DNA of 9,367 nucleotides. It comes from TWA4 sp051879215. GTDB lineage: Bacteria; Bacillota; Clostridia; Lachnospirales; Lachnospiraceae. This document shows positions 6,451 through 9,367 of this stretch, piece by piece. The position numbers were made by a program, and so were the translations under genes. The notes beneath the pieces are model-generated. The model had not been told where the DNA came from. It saw nothing but the letters and a program-made list of their open reading frames with translations, and ran no database searches. Each line of letters begins with the position of its first letter. Positions within the stretch are counted from its first letter, which is position 1. The stretch spans positions 1 to 9,367 of the forward strand of contig JBJELP010000195.1 of assembly GCA_051879215.1 (NCBI GenBank), in the 5' to 3' direction.

Positions 6451-7289
6451 AGAAAAGTTTTCAGTTCCTCGTAATGCCGGTTGGCGGTGTTATACCCTCT
6501 CATATACAGTTCCTGCAGTTTTTCACGATTTTTTTCCACACGGCCGATGTTCACCGGTCCTTCCGGTCGGATAACAAACAGTCTGCCGGCTTTTTCTTCG
6601 CTGAGAATATAGTCAAGGGTTTTGTTGTATTTGTGATGTCTGACAGCAGCAGCATGAACCAGAGCAGGATAATCCGGGTATTTCCTCCGGATCAGTCCCA
6701 GCATTTTGTTGGGTGTTTTCCGGTATTCCGCAGGCTGTGTCAGGATGACCACATTTTTCTTCTGACCGGACCGGACGGAATGGATGACGGGGATGGAATC
6801 TGCAAGACCGCCGTCCAGATATTTGTGTCCGTCAATTTCCACAATTCTGGATACCAGAGGAAGTGAGCTGGATGCGCGGACATAGATGATATCCCGGTGC
6901 AGGTCTTTGACGGGCTGGTATACCGCCCGTCCGGTTTCGATATCAGTCAGGACGGCATAGAAATTTCCCTGATACTGATCATAGGTGTTATAATCAAAGG
7001 GATACAGTTCATCGGGAATCAGTCGATAGAGCATATCGGCGCCGAACAGGTCGCCGGTTTTCCGCAGACTGTCTAAACTGCAGTATCTTTTATCATCCAG
7101 GTAGTCAACGCTGACAGAAAAAGAACGGTGTCTTTGACGGGAAAGGTAGCTGCATGCGTGACAGCTTCCGGCTGAAACACCGTAAACATCGGAAAACATC
7201 AGGTCTTTATCAAGAAAAAAATCCAGAACACCGGCGGTGAAAATACCCCGCATCCCGCCGCCTTCCAGAATCAGGCCACAATCGTACAT
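6441..7289 (-). CDS. Patatin-like phospholipase / lipid acyl hydrolase
   Basis: This 282-residue protein of the bacterial patatin family hydrolyses acyl esters of lipids with a Ser-Asp dyad. The oxyanion-hole glycines are in EGGGMRG (9-15), the nucleophile is Ser39 in GVSAGS, and the catalytic Asp is Asp159 in LDGGLADSIPV. The ASSSLPLVS segment at 139-147, before the DGG motif, is also typical. No signal peptide or membrane helix is visible, so a cytoplasmic protein acting at the membrane face is likely. Its length matches the common ~280-residue Firmicutes group. The ATG at 7289 is preceded by AGGAG nine bases upstream on the - strand; a TTG at 7298 lies right next to that site and cannot be the start. 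It converges with the kinase-like gene and diverges from the methyltransferase, so it is probably a single-gene unit with its own promoter and terminator. Substrate and physiological role are unknown. Confidence 0.93.
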   Translation of the reverse strand: MYDCGLILEGGGMRGIFTAGVLDFFLDKDLMFSDVYGVSAGSCHACSYLSRQRHRSFSVSVDYLDDKRYCSLDSLRKTGDLFGADMLYRLIPDELYPFDYNTYDQYQGNFYAVLTDIETGRAVYQPVKDLHRDIIYVRASSSLPLVSRIVEIDGHKYLDGGLADSIPVIHSVRSGQKKNVVILTQPAEYRKTPNKMLGLIRRKYPDYPALVHAAAVRHHKYNKTLDYILSEEKAGRLFVIRPEGPVNIGRVEKNREKLQELYMRGYNTANRHYEELKTFLNK

Positions 7290-7320
7290 GGTAATCAACT
7301 CCTGTTTAGATATTTGCTGG

Positions 7321-7355
7321 TGTGGTGTTCCTGTATTTTGGGGAAGGAAACCACA
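7321..7355 (-). promoter_or_regulatory. Hairpin in the 5' untranslated region of the patatin-like gene
   Basis: On the - strand, TGTGGTTTCC (7355-7346) pairs with GGAA-C-ACCACA (7331-7321), giving ten base pairs with one bulged C and a 14-nt loop. It lies between the predicted promoter and the AGGAG site. No U tract follows, so it is not a terminator; it may stabilise or control the mRNA. Confidence 0.4.
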
Positions 7356-7361
7356 AACTCA

Positions 7362-7390
7362 ATAGTAGTATTTTTTTATTATTTTTGCAA
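7362..7390 (-). promoter_or_regulatory. Sigma-A-type promoter for the patatin-like gene
   Basis: On the - strand, TTGCAA (7390-7385) and TACTAT (7367-7362) are separated by 17 bases in a strongly AT-rich stretch. Each hexamer matches the consensus at four of six positions. Transcription would start about 65 bases before the ATG at 7289. Confidence 0.5.
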
Positions 7391-7400
7391 GTAACAAAAA

Positions 7401-7452
7401 TAAAAGATCGTCTCAAAGAAAAAGCAAAAGTATAAGTTCGTCTCAAAGAAAA
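7401..7452. repeat. Two 22-bp direct repeats upstream of the patatin promoter
   Basis: The copies at 7401-7422 and 7431-7452 match at 20 of 22 positions and share the core TCGTCTCAAAGAAAA (7408-7422, 7438-7452). The 30-bp spacing is near three helical turns, placing both on the same DNA face just upstream of the predicted - strand -35 box. They could be binding sites for a regulator; this is inference. Confidence 0.55.
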
Positions 7453-7541
7453 CGGGCTGCAGTGAAGAAAAAGCCGGACAATGGGATGGAGATTCTGGAA
7501 ACCGGTATCAGGGGATTGCAGTAGAACTCCGGGCAGCAGAG

Positions 7542-7597
7542 ACATAGGCATCAGTATCAGGTTATTCGTACATAGGCATGAGCATCGGGCTATTCGT
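7542..7597. repeat. 28-bp tandem duplication directly upstream of the + strand promoter
   Basis: Units at 7542-7569 and 7570-7597 agree at 24 of 28 positions; both begin ACATAGGCAT and end TATTCGT. The second unit ends two bases before the -35 hexamer of the + strand promoter. The position is what one would expect of activator or repressor sites. Confidence 0.6.
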
Positions 7598-7599
7598 GC

Positions 7600-7628
7600 T
7601 TGACGAAAGAAAGGACAGAGTATATACT
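7600..7628 (+). promoter_or_regulatory. Strong sigma-A-type promoter toward the methyltransferase
   Basis: TTGACG (7600-7605), a 17-base spacer, then TATACT (7623-7628). Both hexamers match the consensus at five of six positions. The start point would be near 7635, leaving a leader of about 250 nt before the ATG at 7889. This is the best promoter match in the region. Confidence 0.7.
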
Positions 7629-7638
7629 ACCTTTACTG

Positions 7639-7672
7639 CAAAGGACAATAGCTATATGTATGATGTCCTTTG
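7639..7672 (+). promoter_or_regulatory. 9-bp perfect inverted repeat at the start of the leader
   Basis: CAAAGGACA (7639-7647) pairs with TGTCCTTTG (7664-7672) around a 16-nt loop. A further CCTTT at 7630-7634, overlapping the expected start point, can alternatively pair with AAAGG (7640-7644). It may act as a hairpin near the RNA 5' end or as a dyad operator in DNA. Confidence 0.5.
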
Positions 7673-7740
7673 TTGAAGTATGAAATAAAACAATGGAACC
7701 GGTTGTATTGGAAAGGATACGACAAATAGAATCAGTGAAT

Positions 7741-7782
7741 GCCCGGAAAGACAGGTGCGGAACAGATTCCGGGTGTATTTTA
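7741..7782 (+). terminator. Terminator-like hairpin within the leader
   Basis: CCCGGAA (7742-7748) pairs perfectly with TTCCGGG (7767-7773) around an 18-nt loop, extended by a G-U pair, and is followed by TGTATTTTAT. The T run is short and interrupted, so efficiency is uncertain. With the promoter at 7600 it would define a short transcript of about 150 nt, either attenuated mRNA or a small RNA. Confidence 0.35.
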
Positions 7783-7880
7783 TGAAGCGATATAGATAAA
7801 GCGATATAGTTGAAGCGATATATTTAAAGCAATATAGATGAAGCGATAAAGATGAAGAGATAGAGATAAAGATAAAGAGG
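7783..7880 (+). repeat. Seven 14-bp tandem repeats in the methyltransferase leader
   Basis: Units start at 7783, 7797, 7811, 7825, 7839, 7853 and 7867. The consensus is TRAAGCGATATAGA, with second-position A and G alternating in the first five units; units 6 and 7 are increasingly degenerate. The array is head to tail without spacers. The last unit supplies part of the AGAGGGG ribosome binding site (7876-7882). Several units carry -10-like TATAGA/TATAGT, and TTGAAG (7810-7815) with TATAGA (7833-7838) forms a possible second promoter with a 17-base spacer. Confidence 0.85.
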
Positions 7881-7888
7881 GGAAAAAT

Positions 7889-8749
7889 ATGTGGATTGCA
7901 GATAACTGGAAAGATTACGAAGTGATAGATACCGCGTCCGGCGAAAAGCTGGAACGCTGGGGCGATTACCTGCTGGTTCGTCCGGATCCCCAGGTGATCT
8001 GGACCAGTGACAAAAAGAACAGAGGATGGAGAAAGCCCAACGGCCACTATCACCGGAGCAAAAAAGGCGGCGGGGAATGGGAGTTTTTTGATTTGCCTCA
8101 GCAGTGGAGCATTCATTACCGGAACCTGACTTTCCAGCTGAAGCCCTTTAGCTTTAAACATACGGGTCTGTTTCCGGAACAGGCTGTGAACTGGGACTGG
8201 TTTTCTGATAAGATCAGAAAGGCCGGTCGTCCTGTAAAGGTTCTGAACCTGTTTGCCTATACGGGCGGTGCAACCCTGGCAGCGGCGGAAGCAGGTGCCT
8301 CTGTGACCCATGTGGATGCTTCCAAAGGTATGGTAGGATGGGCAAAAGAAAATGCCAGAAGTTCAGGGCTTGAGGAAGCACCGATCCGCTGGCTGGTGGA
8401 TGACTGCATGAAATTTGTAGAAAGAGAAATCCGTCGTGGAAACCATTATGATGGCATCATTATGGATCCCCCTTCCTACGGACGCGGCCCCAAAGGGGAA
8501 ATCTGGAAAATCGAGGATGCAATCTATCCTCTGGTTCAGGAGTGTGCAAAGCTTCTGTCCGATGATCCGCTGTTCTTCCTGATTAATTCCTATACAACCG
8601 GTCTTGCCCCTGCTGTGCTCACCTATATGCTGGGCATGACTGTTCAGAAACAGTTCGGCGGCCACATAGAGGCAGATGAAATTGGTCTTCCCGTATCGGA
8701 AACCGGTCTGGTTCTCCCCTGCGGTGCATCCGGACGCTGGGAAAAATAG
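7889..8749 (+). CDS. Class I SAM-dependent methyltransferase, RlmI/RlmK-like
   Basis: This 286-residue cytosolic methyltransferase of the group related to the RlmI and RlmK/L 23S rRNA cytosine/guanine methyltransferases would transfer a methyl group from S-adenosylmethionine. An N-terminal region (about 1-80) carries a Lys/Arg-rich stretch, NRGWRKPNGHYHRSKKGG, that may contact RNA. HTGLFPEQ at 91-98 corresponds to the TG-x-F/Y-x-D/E-Q motif before the Rossmann fold. Motif I is LNLFAYTGGATLAAAEAGA at 119-137, the acidic SAM ligand is in HVDASKGM (Asp143), and motif IV is MDPPSYGRGPKGE at 192-204. There is no PUA domain, unlike full RlmI, and the family's short form has this length. ATG 7889 has AGAGGGG (7876-7882) six bases upstream. 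It is transcribed alone and converges with the amidase gene 25 bp away. The target RNA or other substrate is not shown by the sequence. Confidence 0.88.
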   Translation: MWIADNWKDYEVIDTASGEKLERWGDYLLVRPDPQVIWTSDKKNRGWRKPNGHYHRSKKGGGEWEFFDLPQQWSIHYRNLTFQLKPFSFKHTGLFPEQAVNWDWFSDKIRKAGRPVKVLNLFAYTGGATLAAAEAGASVTHVDASKGMVGWAKENARSSGLEEAPIRWLVDDCMKFVEREIRRGNHYDGIIMDPPSYGRGPKGEIWKIEDAIYPLVQECAKLLSDDPLFFLINSYTTGLAPAVLTYMLGMTVQKQFGGHIEADEIGLPVSETGLVLPCGASGRWEK

Positions 8750-8774
8750 TTCCGGACAAGAGGCCGATGGGGTA

Positions 8775-9367
8775 TCAGGTGGTGATGTATGTCTGATATC
8801 CCTGTTTGCGCAGACGCTGTTCCATGCGGACTGCATTATCCAGCTGATTGAAGGCCCCCACCTGCACCCGATACAAGCCGTCTGAGTATACGACAAATGC
8901 CGGATATCCCTCCAGCAGCAGCTGATTCAGCAGCTGGGTGGCAAACATGGGATTGGTAAAGGCCCCCACCTGCACCCGGTATAATTTCGGACATTGGCAC
9001 CTGCCATTGGAAGCGGTGGCTTCATATGAAATGGATTCGTAAGGATACATGCCGGCTGCGGCATTGATATTCCGGGAAGACCGCATGTTGTCGGAACGAT
9101 CCATGCTGTTGGAGCGATCCATACTGTTGGAACGATCCATGCTGTCGGAACGATCCATGCTATCGGAATAATCCATTCTGTTGGAATAATTCATGCTGTC
9201 TCGGTCCATGGAATCAGGAGTATTGTTCATGTCATCCATATCCTGCCCGATACTTTCCATGACACCGCGGGCAATGGCTTCCGCCAGTTCGCTGAAATTT
9301 TCATCAAAAAAACGATTATCATTTTCATTGTCAATAAAGCCGGCTTCGATCAGGACAGCCGGCATTT
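8775..9367 (-). CDS. N-acetylmuramoyl-L-alanine amidase with SPOR domain (N-terminus outside window)
   Basis: This is the C-terminal part of a peptidoglycan amidase that cleaves the bond between muramic acid and the stem peptide. The frame runs off the right edge; ATG at 9365 is internal. The visible part starts MPAVLIEAGFIDNENDN, the end of an Amidase_3 domain with its catalytic Glu (residue 7 of the visible part). It continues through the last helix to about 40. An Asp/Ser/Met-rich linker (about 42-95) is made of the repeat SMDRSD/N. A SPOR domain occupies about 125-196, with its two half-repeats each beginning LYRVQVGAF. SPOR domains bind septal or denuded glycan, so the enzyme would be exported and act in cell separation, sporulation or germination; any signal peptide lies outside the window. 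A similar amidase-linker-SPOR layout is known in Bacillus CwlC-type enzymes. The stop faces the methyltransferase stop. Confidence 0.92.
   Translation of the reverse strand, partial: MPAVLIEAGFIDNENDNRFFDENFSELAEAIARGVMESIGQDMDDMNNTPDSMDRDSMNYSNRMDYSDSMDRSDSMDRSNSMDRSNSMDRSDNMRSSRNINAAAGMYPYESISYEATASNGRCQCPKLYRVQVGAFTNPMFATQLLNQLLLEGYPAFVVYSDGLYRVQVGAFNQLDNAVRMEQRLRKQGYQTYITT
9085..9207 (-). repeat. 18-bp tandem repeat encoding the amidase linker
   Basis: Six full 18-bp units begin at 9085, 9103, 9121, 9139, 9157 and 9175, followed by a shortened 15-bp unit (9193-9207). Neighbouring units usually differ at one to four bases. Translated on the - strand they give the hexapeptide SMDRSD or SMDRSN. 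The frame is kept by any change in copy number. Confidence 0.85.

Larger units (their letters stand above)
7290..7888. other. 600-bp divergent intergenic region
   Basis: This non-coding stretch separates the divergently transcribed patatin-like and methyltransferase genes. From left to right it holds the patatin leader hairpin and promoter, the 22-bp direct repeats, about 90 bases (7453-7541) in which I see nothing, a 28-bp tandem pair, a strong + strand promoter, an inverted repeat at and after the start point, a possible 30-codon leader ORF, a terminator-like hairpin, and seven 14-bp repeats ending at the methyltransferase ribosome binding site. Reading frames on both strands here have no binding sites or family resemblance. 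Confidence 0.8.

Noticed and set aside
7306..7551. 81-codon - strand frame upstream of the patatin gene
   Set aside because: It has no ribosome binding site, and its repeated FSLRR segments merely translate the 30-bp-spaced DNA repeats. It also covers the predicted promoter.
7783..7880. CRISPR-like array
   Set aside because: The 14-bp units are head to tail with no unique spacers, and no cas gene is present.
7652..8311. 219-codon - strand frame across the methyltransferase start
   Set aside because: It is antisense to the methyltransferase, and its repetitive Leu/Tyr/Ser part is the 14-bp array read backwards.
8728..8775. Bidirectional terminator between the methyltransferase and amidase genes
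   Set aside because: TCCGGA occurs twice and a weak stem precedes TATTTTT on the - strand, but the pairing is only about four bases and the loops are poor. It is not convincing as a terminator.

Overview
The window looks like chromosomal DNA of a Gram-positive, low-to-mid GC Clostridia bacterium, probably Lachnospiraceae-like. The signs are AGGAG-type ribosome binding sites, an LtaS-type polyglycerolphosphate polymerase, a SPOR-domain cell-wall amidase, a MATE transporter and sigma-A-like promoters. The placement is inference from gene content and style; no rRNA or marker gene is present. Most of the window is ordinary chromosome with envelope and housekeeping functions. I see no phage, integrase, IS element, tRNA or CRISPR array.

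Left part (2-2894, + strand): the ATPase end of an ABC exporter truncated by the window edge, a possible 35-residue cysteine-rich microprotein whose start overlaps the exporter stop, and an LTA-synthase-family membrane sulfatase-fold enzyme. A rho-independent terminator closes this unit. Middle part (2916-6373, + strand): a structured untranslated leader, then a HAD phosphatase/phosphomutase, a MATE efflux pump whose start overlaps the HAD stop (TAATG), and a divergent pyruvate-kinase-like protein without the usual C-terminal domain. The last carries a 21-bp tandem repeat inside its B domain.

Right part: a patatin-like lipid acyl hydrolase on the - strand (6441-7289) converges on the kinase-like gene. 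Its probable terminator lies inside the kinase-like gene's last codons. A 600-bp divergent intergenic region follows (7290-7888). It holds a promoter for each direction, two sets of direct repeats just upstream of those promoters, hairpins, and seven 14-bp tandem repeats that run into the ribosome binding site of an RlmI/RlmK-like SAM methyltransferase (7889-8749). The window ends in the C-terminal part of an N-acetylmuramoyl-L-alanine amidase on the - strand, with an 18-bp-repeat linker and a SPOR domain.

The genes share a loose cell-envelope theme (export, teichoic acid polymer, lipid hydrolysis, peptidoglycan cleavage, efflux) but no single pathway. The most distinctive signals are the three short tandem arrays (21 bp coding, 14 bp in a leader, 18 bp coding) within about 3.5 kb, the heavily organised 7290-7888 regulatory region, and the small cysteine-rich ORF. 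No clearly new multi-gene system can be demonstrated from this sequence.
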